Positions 53,387-62,707 of a stretch of DNA of 64,000 nt are shown here, piece after piece. A program made the translations under genes and the position numbers. This DNA comes from G963675935 sp963675935 (GTDB lineage Bacteria; Planctomycetota; Planctomycetia; Pirellulales; Thermoguttaceae). Below the pieces are notes generated by a model. That model searched no databases. It was not told where the DNA came from and saw only the letters and a list, made by a program, of their open reading frames with translations. The number at the start of each line of letters is the position of its first letter. Position 1 is the stretch's first letter. Where the stretch lies: the NCBI GenBank assembly GCA_963675935.2, contig CAXXPV010000007.1, forward strand, positions 186,001 to 250,000. The letters run 5' to 3'.

Positions 53387-56200
53387 ATGAGCGATACCGT
53401 TTCCCATCCTCGAAATCCCACGCCGTCGCCGACGCAAAGCGAAACGCCGTCGGTTCGCGCGGAACTTCCCGCGTCTTCGACGGCCGCTCGAAATGCCGGC
53501 CCGCGGCTCACGGCCGATCAGCCGACGATCATCACCGGCGTGCCGCCGATTCCGGCGCCAGCCGCTTCCGATTCCACCTGCCGCATCCTGGAAGGCCGGG
53601 TGGTGCCGGGCGATAGGATCGGGCACTTCGATCTAGTCGAGTTCGTCGGCGGCGGCGGAATGGGCCGGGTGTTCCGCGCCATCGACACCCAACTGGGGCG
53701 AACCGTCGCGCTGAAAATCCTTCCGCCCGGCCAGGCCGGCGACGACGCCGTGCAGCGTTTCCAGAACGAAGCCCAATCGGCCGCCCGGCTCGACCACGAC
53801 AACATCGCCCGGGTGTATTACGTGGGCGAAGACCGCGGTCTGTCGTACATCGCGTTCGAGTTCGTCGAAGGCATCAACGTGCGTCTGCTGGTCGAGCGAA
53901 AGGGACCGCTTCCGCTGGCCGAGGCAATCAGCTACACGTTGCAAGTGACCGAGGCCCTGGCCCACGCCGACGCTCGCGGCGTGGTGCATCGCGACATCAA
54001 GCCGTCGAACGTGCTGATTACGCCGGAAGGCCGCGTGAAGCTGATCGACATGGGTCTTGCCCGGCTCCGAAACAACGACGCGGCCGGCGCCGACTTGACC
54101 CAGAGTGGCGTGACGTTGGGCACGTTCGACTACATCTCGCCCGAGCAGGCCCGCGATCCGCGAGGCGCCGACGTCCGCAGCGACATCTACTCGCTGGGCT
54201 GCACGTTGTTTTTCATGCTGGCCGGGCGTCCGCCGTTTCCCGAGGGCACGGTCCTTCAGAAATTGCTCCAGCATCAAGGTGATCAAGCGCCCGACATCCG
54301 GGAGTTCCGCCCGGACTTGCCGGAGGATGCGAGCCGCTTGCTGCGAAAGATGATGGCCAAGGATCCGCGAGACCGGCAAGCCGGCACGGCCGAATTGGCC
54401 ACCGAACTGATTGCGCTGGCCGACCAGATCGGGCTGCGTCCAATGAGTCCGTCGAGCCGGGTATGGTTGACGCCGCCCGAGCGGTCGGTGTCCTTTTTCG
54501 AACGCCACTTGCCCTGGATGGCGCCGGTGGCGGCCCTGATTTGCATCGTATTGTTGTTGGATCGTTTTTCCGCGCCGCGCGACGAGCTGCCGCTGCCGCC
54601 GGTCGACGTCGCGAGCCAAGAGGTGGCCGATTCCTTGCCGGAACGAACGCCGCCGAAAATGACGTTGCCGGAGAAGACATTGCCCGACGCCATTACGCCG
54701 AAAAAGACGCCATCGGCGCTCTTTGACCAGCCGCCGCTGCGGAAAGAAACTCCGCCGCAATCGCCTTTGAATCCGATGGCCTCGGAAAAATGGTTTTCAT
54801 CGCCTTTCGAGACGGCGGCTTCGGAGATTCCCGGCCGAGGGGTTCCCGGCAGATCGGCCGACAGCCCGTTGAAAAAAGGCGATGCCGCGAAAACCACGAA
54901 AACCGCGACGCCCGAGGGTGCAGGCGATTCCGTCAAGCCATCGGTCGCCTCTGCCGCGACTCGATCGGACGTGTTGGTGGTCGCCGAAAATCCCTCGGGC
55001 GAAAACGAATATGCCAGCCTTGGCGCGGCCTGCGCCGCGGCGCGCAACGGCGACGTTGTTGAACTGCGTTTCAACGGCCCGCGCGAGGAACGTCCGCTGA
55101 AAATCTCCAACCTGCGCGTCACGGTTCGGCCGGGCGAAGGCTTTCAGCCGGTCGTCGTTTTTCGTCCGACCGAAATCAATCCGATCAAGTATCCTCGCAG
55201 CATGGTGACGCTTACCGCAGGCCGATTGACGATGATCGACGTGGCGATGGAATTGCGCGTGCCGCGAGAGGTTCCCGCCGACCGGTGGTCGCTGTTCGAG
55301 ACGTGGGGCGGCCAAACGCTTCGGCTCGAACGGTGCGTGCTGACCGTGCAAAACGTCTCGGACCAGTTGGCGACCTACCACGAGGAAGTGGCGTTTGTTC
55401 GTGCGCGTCCGGCCTTGGACGCCGACGTGGCAGTCGAAAGCGCTCCGGCGGCGACACCCTTGACTACCATCGAACTGACCGACTGCGTCGCGCGGGGCGA
55501 GGCCGTGTTCTTATGTGTTGAAGACCTCCAGCCGGTTTATCTTTTGTGGGACAACGGATTGTTGGCCACCACGGAGCAACTGTTGTCAGCCGGCGGCGGC
55601 CAGACGGCGTCGAAACCGGATGAAATGTTGCGATTGGAGCTTCGGCACTTGACGGCGGTGGCTCGCGGCGGACTGTGCCGCTTGAGCGCGACGCCGGCCA
55701 GTCCCTTCCAACTGACGGTGCAGTTTGTTTGCATGGACGATATTTTCATGACATCGCCCGGCGTGCCGTTGGTCGAACAGGAGGGTTCCGCGAGCGTCGA
55801 AAAATTGCGTCGGCGGTTCGTTTGGAACGGCGACCGGGATTTTTATCCGGACGTCAACGTGTTTTGGACGGTGCGCAGCGTCGATACCGAGACGGCGCCG
55901 GAGGCGATGACGTTCGAGGGGTGGAAGACCTACTGGGGGGCGTCGCGTGAGAATCAGCCGAGCCGGGACCGTCTTTATTGGAGGCGGGGGCCAAATGCCG
56001 AACAGCCGTTGCATGCCCACACCGCTGCCGATTATACTTTGGAGGATCCGACGTTTGGCGATGCATCGGTCGGCCCCCCTGGTTTTCGGGTTGACCGTTT
56101 GCCCCCGCCTCCGTCCGAGTTGTTTTCGGAACGGCCTAGACCGGCGACGCAGTCTTCCGCGGACGGCAACGCCATGAAAGAGCGTCGGAACGACGGATGA
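53387..56200 (+). CDS. Transmembrane Ser/Thr protein kinase
   Basis: 937 residues. After a low-complexity N-terminus (1-65) comes a complete PknB-type kinase domain (about 75-345): GGGGMGRVFRA, VALKI (ATP-binding Lys), HRDIKPSNVLITPEG, DMGLARL in place of DFG, GTFDYISPEQARDP and DIYSLGCTLFFML. A membrane segment is at about 378-395, then Pro-rich and beta-strand-rich repeats (about 530-900) that look like an extracellular beta-helix or sensor part. The ATG at 53387 is used; a TTG lies just upstream. The signal is unknown. Confidence 0.92.
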   Translation: MSDTVSHPRNPTPSPTQSETPSVRAELPASSTAARNAGPRLTADQPTIITGVPPIPAPAASDSTCRILEGRVVPGDRIGHFDLVEFVGGGGMGRVFRAIDTQLGRTVALKILPPGQAGDDAVQRFQNEAQSAARLDHDNIARVYYVGEDRGLSYIAFEFVEGINVRLLVERKGPLPLAEAISYTLQVTEALAHADARGVVHRDIKPSNVLITPEGRVKLIDMGLARLRNNDAAGADLTQSGVTLGTFDYISPEQARDPRGADVRSDIYSLGCTLFFMLAGRPPFPEGTVLQKLLQHQGDQAPDIREFRPDLPEDASRLLRKMMAKDPRDRQAGTAELATELIALADQIGLRPMSPSSRVWLTPPERSVSFFERHLPWMAPVAALICIVLLLDRFSAPRDELPLPPVDVASQEVADSLPERTPPKMTLPEKTLPDAITPKKTPSALFDQPPLRKETPPQSPLNPMASEKWFSSPFETAASEIPGRGVPGRSADSPLKKGDAAKTTKTATPEGAGDSVKPSVASAATRSDVLVVAENPSGENEYASLGAACAAARNGDVVELRFNGPREERPLKISNLRVTVRPGEGFQPVVVFRPTEINPIKYPRSMVTLTAGRLTMIDVAMELRVPREVPADRWSLFETWGGQTLRLERCVLTVQNVSDQLATYHEEVAFVRARPALDADVAVESAPAATPLTTIELTDCVARGEAVFLCVEDLQPVYLLWDNGLLATTEQLLSAGGGQTASKPDEMLRLELRHLTAVARGGLCRLSATPASPFQLTVQFVCMDDIFMTSPGVPLVEQEGSASVEKLRRRFVWNGDRDFYPDVNVFWTVRSVDTETAPEAMTFEGWKTYWGASRENQPSRDRLYWRRGPNAEQPLHAHTAADYTLEDPTFGDASVGPPGFRVDRLPPPPSELFSERPRPATQSSADGNAMKERRNDG

Positions 56201-56225
56201 CAGGGCAAGATTTGCCGAAGATCAA

Positions 56226-56300
56226 GGGCGATTAGCTCAGCCCGGTTAGAGCGCCACGTTTACACCGTGGATGTCGGGGGTCCGAATCCCTCATCGCCCA
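56226..56300 (+). tRNA. tRNA-Val (anticodon TAC)
   Basis: Acceptor stem GGGCGAT / ATCGCCC is perfect, the D stem is GCTC / GAGC, the anticodon stem CCACG / CGTGG encloses TTTACAC (anticodon TAC), and the T stem GGGGG / CCCTC encloses TCCGAAT. The T loop has C where nearly all tRNAs have T at position 55. No CCA is encoded. A tyrosine recombinase gene starts 118 bases downstream, so the 3' half is the likely attachment site of the integrated element. Confidence 0.93.
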
Positions 56301-56417
56301 CTTGTTCTAAACCCAGCCGAAATCGAGAGTTAGATTACCTGCCGGCGGTCGGCAGTGCGGCCTTGAATCGAAACGAAATCGCGTAATTTACGCGCGGCAT
56401 TTTCGACGGAGGTTGCC

Positions 56418-57644
56418 ATGCCCGCCAGATCGGCGTTCGTCCCAAAATACTGTCTCCACAAGCCCAGCGGACGCGCTTACGTCCGCATTCGTGGCCGGGT
56501 GGTCTACATCGGCGATTTCGGCAGTGCCGAAAGCAAACAGGAATACGGCCGCCTCGTGGCCGAACTTGCCGCAACCAGCGGCGTTGCGACCCCCACCCCC
56601 TCTCAGTCCACCATTACGGTGGTCGAGCTTGTCGCCGCCTACCTCGACTTCGCCAAGAGCTACTACCAAAAGAACGGCCAGCCCACCCGCTCACTGGACA
56701 ACGTCAAATTGTCGCTTCGGGTGGTCAAAGACCTTTACGGCCGGGAGCCGGTCACCGAGTTCAGCCCGTTATGCCTCCTTGCGATCCAGCAAACCCTAAT
56801 CAACAAGGGGGCCTGTCGAAAGACGATCAACGAGCAGGTTGGCGTCATCAAGAGAATGTTCCGCTGGGGCGTCAGTCGTACGATTGTGGCGCCGACGGTC
56901 TTTACCGCACTGGCGAGCGTCGAGGGCTTGCGGAAAGGCCGGTCCGCGGCCCGAGAATCCACGCCCGTCCTTCCCGTCGACGATGAGGTTGTCGAGGCCA
57001 CGCTGCCCTACATGCCCCAAGTTGTGGCCGATATGGTCCGATTTCAGCGGTTGACCGGCGCACGACCGGGCGAGGTTTGCCAGTTGCACCCCGGCGACAT
57101 CGATCGATCGGGCGGCGAGGTTTGGGAATACCGGCCGGTGGAACACAAAATGGCCTACCAAGGCCGCGATCGGATCATCTACATCGGCCCAAAAGCCCAA
57201 GCGATTCTCTTGCCCTACCTACTCCGGGATGCCAAGGCCAGTTGTTTTTCCCCGGCCGAGAGCGAAGAAAAACGACACGAGGAGCAACGGCGACGCCGTC
57301 GTACGCGCGTACAGCCAAGCCATCTGAAACGGCGAAAGGCCAAGCCGAAGAGGGTTCCAAGACTCGCCTACGGCAAGGATTCCTACCAGCGGGCCATTTC
57401 CCGGGCCGTGTTGAAGGCCAACGAAGAACGGACGGAGGCCGCCGCGGACATGGGCGTCGAGCCGGTTTTGCTCCCGCACTGGCACGCGAACCAGCTACGC
57501 CATTCCAGGGCTACGGAAGTCCGGCGGAAATTCAACCTTGAAGCCGCTCAGGTCAGTCTTGGTCACGCCAAGGCCGACGTGACGCAGATTTACGCCGAAA
57601 GGGATTCCGCGTTGGCCGTGGAGGTTGCGAAGAAAATCGGTTGA
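56418..57644 (+). CDS. Tyrosine recombinase/integrase
   Basis: 408 residues. N-terminal SAM-like/core-binding domain (about 65-170) and catalytic domain with Arg in RLTGARPGEVCQL (about 220), HANQLRHSRATEV (His and Arg, about 355) and Tyr in AKADVTQIYAERD (about 392). An unusual basic insert (EKRHEEQRRRRRTRVQ, about 285-310) lies before the HxxR box. It probably catalysed integration at the tRNA-Val next door. It belongs to the accessory region that follows. Confidence 0.92.
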   Translation: MPARSAFVPKYCLHKPSGRAYVRIRGRVVYIGDFGSAESKQEYGRLVAELAATSGVATPTPSQSTITVVELVAAYLDFAKSYYQKNGQPTRSLDNVKLSLRVVKDLYGREPVTEFSPLCLLAIQQTLINKGACRKTINEQVGVIKRMFRWGVSRTIVAPTVFTALASVEGLRKGRSAARESTPVLPVDDEVVEATLPYMPQVVADMVRFQRLTGARPGEVCQLHPGDIDRSGGEVWEYRPVEHKMAYQGRDRIIYIGPKAQAILLPYLLRDAKASCFSPAESEEKRHEEQRRRRRTRVQPSHLKRRKAKPKRVPRLAYGKDSYQRAISRAVLKANEERTEAAADMGVEPVLLPHWHANQLRHSRATEVRRKFNLEAAQVSLGHAKADVTQIYAERDSALAVEVAKKIG

Positions 57645-57783
57645 GGTAACATTTCATTTCCCGGGAAATATATCCCCTCAGATTGCTGGGTTTGCGGCTG
57701 ATCCCCGCTCAGGCCGACCGGCGCCGTGGTTCTCACCTGCACCACGGCCGCCGGCTGGCCGCCTGGCAGAAAGCAGGTGAATC

Positions 57784-58620
57784 ATGGTGAATCTGCCAAC
57801 CAGACTTGATCCTTTAGACCGTGTTTGGATTGAATTGCTGGCTAAACTGGAGGCTGATTGGCGACTCCCGCTAAACGAATTAACCGACACCGAAGAAAAA
57901 GCATTGAGCCGGATGAAGGAAGCTGGCTTGACAGAGGAACGGCTTATCCTGACTGCAGCGCCGCGTGATCTATCGACAAGGGCACGTATGCGATGCCGAG
58001 TTAATGGGCCACCCGACGATTTATGCTGGAAACGCCTCTATGAATTCGTTCCTGAATGGTTGACCCCCGATGGGAAGATTCGTACTCATCACCAGCGAAC
58101 CACCGATGTTTCTGGCATACGCTTGACGGTGCATGGAGAGCGCGCCAAGCAAGCAATCCTGGCCGGCCAGGTGGAAATTGTACTAGGATTCTTGCGAGGG
58201 GAGGGAATGGCCGCTGGCCAGTGTGTCGTGGAAAAGTTTTGGATGGAGAACGAGTCACAACCGGCGGTTATGACGGTCAACAACGATGGCCTTCGGACAC
58301 CGGACAGCACAACGAACACCGTAATTTCTTCAAATGACCCGCGCGACCATTGGATTTACCAACAAGCCATGGAAGGCGTTGCGTGGAAGACTATCCGCCA
58401 ACGACTGGCCCAACAAGACGACACATGGGAACGGCAACTTACTGATCGCGCGGTGAGGGATGCCGCCATTCGCTACTCCAAGAGAAAACAACTGCCCGCA
58501 CCACCGAAAAGAAAAGCGGGGCGCCATCTGAAAATAATACGAAGTTGTCTGACTGCGATTAACTTCGATTCTCTGCAATTTTCATTGCTACGATCATCGC
58601 TATTCTTGCGTGTAGACTGA
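57784..58620 (+). CDS. Hypothetical protein of the integrated element
   Basis: 278 residues, unrecognised. The N-terminal half has LDPLDRVWIELLAKLEADWR and TDTEEKALSRMKEAGL; the C-terminal half includes WIYQQAMEGVAWKTIRQRLA, which could be a winged helix, and a basic run (YSKRKQLPAPPKRKAGR). The last 30 residues look unlike the rest, so the end may be altered. The sequence is more AT-rich than its neighbours, consistent with transfer. It lies between integrase and the DUF1580 gene. Confidence 0.6.
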   Translation: MVNLPTRLDPLDRVWIELLAKLEADWRLPLNELTDTEEKALSRMKEAGLTEERLILTAAPRDLSTRARMRCRVNGPPDDLCWKRLYEFVPEWLTPDGKIRTHHQRTTDVSGIRLTVHGERAKQAILAGQVEIVLGFLRGEGMAAGQCVVEKFWMENESQPAVMTVNNDGLRTPDSTTNTVISSNDPRDHWIYQQAMEGVAWKTIRQRLAQQDDTWERQLTDRAVRDAAIRYSKRKQLPAPPKRKAGRHLKIIRSCLTAINFDSLQFSLLRSSLFLRVD

Positions 58621-58659
58621 TTCGATTGCGAATTGGAAAGACGCACGAAAGGATACGCG

Positions 58660-58974
58660 ATGATCGACATTTCTATCGAAGAAACCTTTTCTTTGGCCGA
58701 GGCCGCTAAGCGACTTCCATGTCGGCGCAAGGGAGTCCGCCCAAACGTCGCCACCCTCTACCGATGGGCGCAACTTGGTTGTCGTGGTGTGCGGCTCGAA
58801 ACTATCTGCGTCGGCGCCACGAGATGCACGTCAATGGAGGCGATGCAACGGTTTTTTGATGCTCTCACCGCGCAGGCCGAACATCGTCCCTGCCCTCAGC
58901 GGCCACACATGACGGCCGCGCGCCGCAAGCAGATCGAGGCGGCCGAGCAACGACTGGCCCAAGCCGGCGTGTAG
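58660..58974 (+). CDS. DUF1580 family protein (excisionase-like HTH)
   Basis: 104 residues. ETFSLAEAAKRLPCRRKG, VATLYRWAQLGCRGVRLETI and GATRCTSMEAMQRFFDAL match DUF1580, a planctomycete family with a MerR/excisionase-like winged HTH. It is usually found near integrases and may control excision. The ATG at 58660 is chosen for the family N-terminus MIDIS. Confidence 0.82.
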   Translation: MIDISIEETFSLAEAAKRLPCRRKGVRPNVATLYRWAQLGCRGVRLETICVGATRCTSMEAMQRFFDALTAQAEHRPCPQRPHMTAARRKQIEAAEQRLAQAGV

Positions 58975-58984
58975 GAGGGCTGCC

Positions 58985-59206
58985 ATGAAGTGCGAGATAT
59001 TTGAGTCTTTGGCTGCGCTCCGCCGCGATTCGAGGATCGGGCCTGCCGTGCGAGGTTGCTACGAGTGGCTTTGGCATGTTACGGGCGGCCGTGCCGACTA
59101 TATCGTAATGACAACGAAGAGGATTGCTTACGAGTTTGGCGTCGAGCGCCGCGCCGTCGAAAAGTGGCTGGCTAAGCTGGTCGAATTCGGCCTGGTAGAA
59201 ATCATG
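58985..59206 (+). pseudogene. Winged-helix protein gene truncated by IS66
   Basis: From the ATG at 58985 (ribosome site GGAGG) 74 codons give MKCEIFESLAALRRDSRIGP and later KRIAYEFGVERRAVEKWLAK, then VEFGLVEI, a winged helix-turn-helix of replication-initiator or regulator type. The frame then enters the IS66 end at 59207 and continues into IS sequence to 59368. The C-terminal part is lost. Confidence 0.7.
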
Positions 59207-59283
59207 TGTCCGTCCTGTGAACTACATCTTGCATGGTCTGGTATTCTGGAATCGTGGGGCAAACGATATCCAGGAGGTCAGTC

Positions 59284-59760
59284 ATGGACAGTGCGCGACG
59301 ACGGAGCCCGGCGGAAGCGAGACGTTTTTGGGAGTTGGCAATCGATCTGTGGGCGAATAGCGGGATGAGCGCGGCAGGCTTCTGCCGACGCGAGGGCCTG
59401 AAAGAATCCTCGTTCTACGCCTGGCAACAACGGCTGCGAAAAGAGGATCGCCCATCGGAGGCCATCGCCACGCTGGCGACAATGGAGTCGACATCGGCGC
59501 AACCCGAGACAAAGCCGATAGCCCAGCAGTCCCGTCGGCAGCGTAAGCGGCTGTGTCAGTCCGCGGGCGATGGCAGCTTGGTGCCCGTGCGTCTGGTGGA
59601 GGATGCCGAGCCAATCGCGGCGAACGCGGCCAACACGTCGAGGTCGTCACCGCCCATCGAGATTCTTCTTCCGCGTGGGACGCTGATTCGCGTTGAGCAC
59701 GGTTGCGACATCGCACTGCTGCAGCAAGTCTTGGCCGTGTTGGAGAGCCCGCCGTGCTAA
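59284..59760 (+). CDS. tnpA: IS66 accessory protein TnpA
   Basis: 158 residues, a HTH protein of the IS66 set: RRFWELAIDLWANSGMSAAG, FCRREGLKESSFYAWQQRL. GGAGGTC precedes the ATG at 59284. Its exact role in transposition is unproven, but it is required in studied IS66 elements. It overlaps tnpB by seven bases. Confidence 0.85.
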   Translation: MDSARRRSPAEARRFWELAIDLWANSGMSAAGFCRREGLKESSFYAWQQRLRKEDRPSEAIATLATMESTSAQPETKPIAQQSRRQRKRLCQSAGDGSLVPVRLVEDAEPIAANAANTSRSSPPIEILLPRGTLIRVEHGCDIALLQQVLAVLESPPC

Positions 59761-60158
59761 GTCTGCCCGTGGCGGTACGAATCTTCGTCTTCACGGGCGT
59801 GACCGACATGAGGAGGAGTTTTGATGGGTTAGCCGCGATGGTCGAGAGCGAGATCGGCCAGAACCCGGAGTCAGGCCATTTATTTCTGTTCTTCAATCGT
59901 CGCCACGATCGCGTGAAGATTCTTTTCTGGCAGGGCGACGGCCTTGTTCTTTGGTACAAGCGATTGGAAGGATCTACCTTCCCATCATTGCGAGCCACCT
60001 CTGACAAAGCGGGCGAAACGCCGGCATTGGAGATCCGCGTCGGCGAATTGGCAATGTTGCTCGATGGCGTCGATCCGCGGACGGTTACGCGGCGTAAACG
60101 ATTCTATCGTGTGGCTCGCGCGCGCGATGATTCTCCGCGGCCAGCCCTTCACTCATGA
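59754..60158 (+). CDS. tnpB: IS66 accessory protein TnpB
   Basis: 134 residues. VRIFVFTGVTDMRRSFDGLA, LFLFFNRRHDRVKILFWQGD and GLVLWYKRLEGSTFP are characteristic of the IS66 Orf2 family. The GTG start at 59754 overlaps tnpA. The role is auxiliary. Confidence 0.88.
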   Translation: MLSLPVAVRIFVFTGVTDMRRSFDGLAAMVESEIGQNPESGHLFLFFNRRHDRVKILFWQGDGLVLWYKRLEGSTFPSLRATSDKAGETPALEIRVGELAMLLDGVDPRTVTRRKRFYRVARARDDSPRPALHS

Positions 60159-60225
60159 TTTCCAAACAAAAACTATTCTTTCCCTCTGGAATAAGTCGGG
60201 TTCATTGTGTATCTATAGAGACGCC

Positions 60226-61911
60226 ATGAACGCGAACGTCTCTTCATCACCGAACTCATCTTCGCCGCCGGCGGATACCCCAGACTTGCAACGACTGATC
60301 GAAGCTTTGCTGGGTCGGGAATCGCATCTGCTGACCGCTTTGGAGGAATCGTCGCAGACGGTCGCTGCCCAACAGCAGACGATCGAGAAGCTCAGCCACG
60401 AGTTGGCGTTGTTGAAGCGACACATTTTCGGGCATCGTCGCGAGCGGTTTGCCGAAGACCCGCGTCAGCAGCATCTTTTCGAGGTACAGAACGATTCCTC
60501 GTCATCATCGACGCCGGCGGTGGAAAGCACCGAGGAGCCATCGACGCGAAAGCGTCGCGGCCACGGTCGTCGGCCGCTGCCGCAGTTTTTGCCGCGCAAG
60601 CGGGTGGAACACGCGGTTTCCGCGGAGGAATTGGTGTGTCCGTGCTGCGGCGAGTCGCGGGAGAAGATCGACGAAGAGGTTAGCGAACAATTAGCCTACG
60701 TTCCCGCTTCGCTGTACATTGAGGAGCACGCCCGGTTCACCTACGCCTGCCGGAAATGCCAGGAACAAGTGGTGACGGCGTCGAAGCCGGCGCAACCGAT
60801 CGAGAAGAGCGTCGCCGGGCCGAGCTTGCTGGCCCATGTGATCGATGCGAAATACGCCCAGCACAAGCCGCTGTATCGTCTGGAAGACGATTTGGCGCGG
60901 TATGGGGTGCTGATTCGTCGCAGCACGCTTTGGGGCTGGATGCGAGGTTCGGCCGAGTGCCTGACGCCGTTCTATCGGCTGCTGATTCGCCGAACGTTGA
61001 GCAGCGGCGTGTTGGGAACCGACGACACGCCGGTGAAAGTTCTCGATCCGGAGTTGGACCACACACGAACCGGTCGGTTTTGGAGTTATGTAGGTGACGC
61101 TCGGCATCCCTACACTGTCTACGATTACACGCCGAACCGAAAGCGGGATGGTCCGCAGAAGTTTTTGAGGGACTATCGCGGCGTGCTTCAGGCGGACGCC
61201 TTTGGTGGTTATGACGGAATATTCTGGGAGTCGCGCGGGGCGATTGTCGAAGCTGGCTGCAACGCGCACGCCCGGCGGAAGTTTTTTGACGCTCGCGACA
61301 CCTCGCCTCAGTTGGCGCACGAGGCGTTGGCTTTCTTTCAGCAGCTTTACGCTGTGGAACACGAGGCGGTTGGCATGTCGGACGACGAACGACTGGCGTT
61401 GCGCCAGGCGAAGTCGGCGCCCATCATGGAGGCGTTGGCCGATTGGCTACGCGACAAGTTGGTCGTGGTGCGGCCGAAGTCGCCGATTACCGTTGCGATC
61501 AAGTACAGCCTGCGGCAGTGGGAGGCGCTGACGCGGTTCCTCGGCAACGGGGCGATTCCCATCGACAACAACCGAACGGAGCGATCGCTGAAAGAGCAAG
61601 CGCTCGGACGCCGCAATTGGACATTCTTGGGCAGCGACCTGGGCGGCAGCACGGCGGCGGTGCTTTACAGTTTCGTGGCCAGTGCGAAGCGGCATCATCT
61701 CGACCCGCAGGCGTACTTGACCGATGTGTTGACCCGGCTGCCGCAGATCACCAATCCGCTTGAGCTTCGTGGGCTACTGCCGGATCGTTGGGCGAAAACC
61801 CATCCGGAGCATGTGCGGAGCTACCGACGCGAAGAATCGGCCGCTGCGGCCCGTCGACGTCAAAGTCGGCATCGCCAATTGGCGAAGAAGCATCCGAGCC
61901 GTCGGTCCTAG
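60226..61911 (+). CDS. tnpC: IS66 transposase TnpC
   Basis: 561 residues. A coiled N-terminus (LIEALLGRESHLLTALEES), a zinc-finger-like CPCCGESREK, the first catalytic Asp in GVLGTDDTPVKVLDPE, a central HARRKFFDARD, and the catalytic Glu in IPIDNNRTERSLKEQALGRR. It is the DDE transposase of the element. A second, nearly identical copy is encoded in the opposite direction at 63079. Confidence 0.95.
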   Translation: MNANVSSSPNSSSPPADTPDLQRLIEALLGRESHLLTALEESSQTVAAQQQTIEKLSHELALLKRHIFGHRRERFAEDPRQQHLFEVQNDSSSSSTPAVESTEEPSTRKRRGHGRRPLPQFLPRKRVEHAVSAEELVCPCCGESREKIDEEVSEQLAYVPASLYIEEHARFTYACRKCQEQVVTASKPAQPIEKSVAGPSLLAHVIDAKYAQHKPLYRLEDDLARYGVLIRRSTLWGWMRGSAECLTPFYRLLIRRTLSSGVLGTDDTPVKVLDPELDHTRTGRFWSYVGDARHPYTVYDYTPNRKRDGPQKFLRDYRGVLQADAFGGYDGIFWESRGAIVEAGCNAHARRKFFDARDTSPQLAHEALAFFQQLYAVEHEAVGMSDDERLALRQAKSAPIMEALADWLRDKLVVVRPKSPITVAIKYSLRQWEALTRFLGNGAIPIDNNRTERSLKEQALGRRNWTFLGSDLGGSTAAVLYSFVASAKRHHLDPQAYLTDVLTRLPQITNPLELRGLLPDRWAKTHPEHVRSYRREESAAAARRRQSRHRQLAKKHPSRRS

Positions 61912-62084
61912 CCCGCTCTGCCGCGCACTTGCTCATCACCGCCGCTCAGGTATGTGGTGTTCACAGGACGGACACGCGGCAATCATTTGTGAACAGCAAC
62001 CATCCAGCACTTCCCCTCTAAAACATTTTCGCCCCCACCGCAGCGTTCACGCTTGTCAGTGCGTCCTGCAAATGCCCGTGCAAG

Positions 62085-62175
62085 CCGAGACCAATCCATC
62101 GGCCAAGCGAGGCTACTCGCGTGACCATCTCCCTGATTGCAAACAGGTTTGCGTCGGTTTGGTGGTTTCCAAAGT
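62085..62175 (+). pseudogene. Fragment of an IS1634/IS4-like transposase
   Basis: The plus frame reads AKRGYSRDHLPDCKQVCVGL and then VV, the usual second-domain motif of this DDE family (GYSRDHRPDCKQV). Frame and similarity stop within 30 codons on each side. It is a remnant just outside IS66 copy 1. Confidence 0.55.
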
Positions 62176-62208
62176 GAGGGATGCCGTTGGGATAAACTAC
62201 CAACGACT

Positions 62209-62360
62209 GAGACAGACTTGGTCTCGGTGTCCAAGTTCAATCCTTCCCCAGCTTAACATTCGAGGAATTGCAGCGAGTGGGACGGGAGATAGTCACTACC
62301 GGCCAAACGAAGGCCGGGGGAGGTCTGGTGCAATTTATTGGATGGCGATGGGGCCCCCCT
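62209..62360 (+). ncRNA. Structured RNA-like element, copy 1 (possibly HEARO/omega-RNA-like)
   Basis: Four stems can be drawn: GAGAC / GTCTC (62209-62225), CATTCG / CGAGTG (about 62257-62279) around a loop, then a conserved GACGGGAGATAG single strand, CCGGCC / GGCCGG (about 62299-62317), and GGGGG / CCCCC (about 62316-62358). The same layout with different bases occurs at 62708. The direction is assigned from the order of parts and from the T run after copy 2. The family is not confirmed. Confidence 0.55.
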
Positions 62361-62707
62361 GGATTTGCTTCAACTGTCGGCCCCAGCTCTTCCACTTCAC
62401 TCGCACGACGGCCACGGGCCACGCCTTCGCTCATCCGTCGCTTCTGAGGCGATTCCAGGACGCTGACATGTCGAACGATTCCGGAAACACAGAGCGTCGT
62501 AATCCTGATGCAATCTCCGTTGCGTGGCTGTGTGCCAGCGGCTCGTAGGATGGCTGGCGGAAGTGACCGGCCTGTGAAAGAAGAGAAAGATGGACAGCGT
62601 GTTCATGTCGAGTCAGAGAAAACACTGCCCGACATGACCGGTCAATCGCGGCGTCAGGCACATTCAAGCCTCGATTGCGATGGTCGAGGCTGCCATAAGA
62701 CAAACTT
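62361..62707. other. Spacer between the two RNA-like elements
   Basis: No gene is recognised on either strand. A small hairpin GCCTCGATTGC / TCGAGGC lies at about 62668-62691, near copy 2. Confidence 0.4.

Larger units (their letters stand above)
59207..61975 (+). mobile_element. IS66-family insertion sequence, copy 1
   Basis: Inverted repeats GTGTCCGTCCTGTGAAC (59207-59223) and GTTCACAGGACGGACAC (61959-61975) bracket three genes in the usual IS66 order. The eight bases outside each end differ (GAAATCAT and GCGGCAAT), so no clean target duplication is seen. This suggests a rearrangement or recombination between copies after insertion. Confidence 0.92.

Noticed and set aside
62361..62707. Protein gene (such as IscB) attached to the RNA-like elements
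   Set aside because: No frame on either strand shows RuvC or HNH motifs or any recognisable domain.
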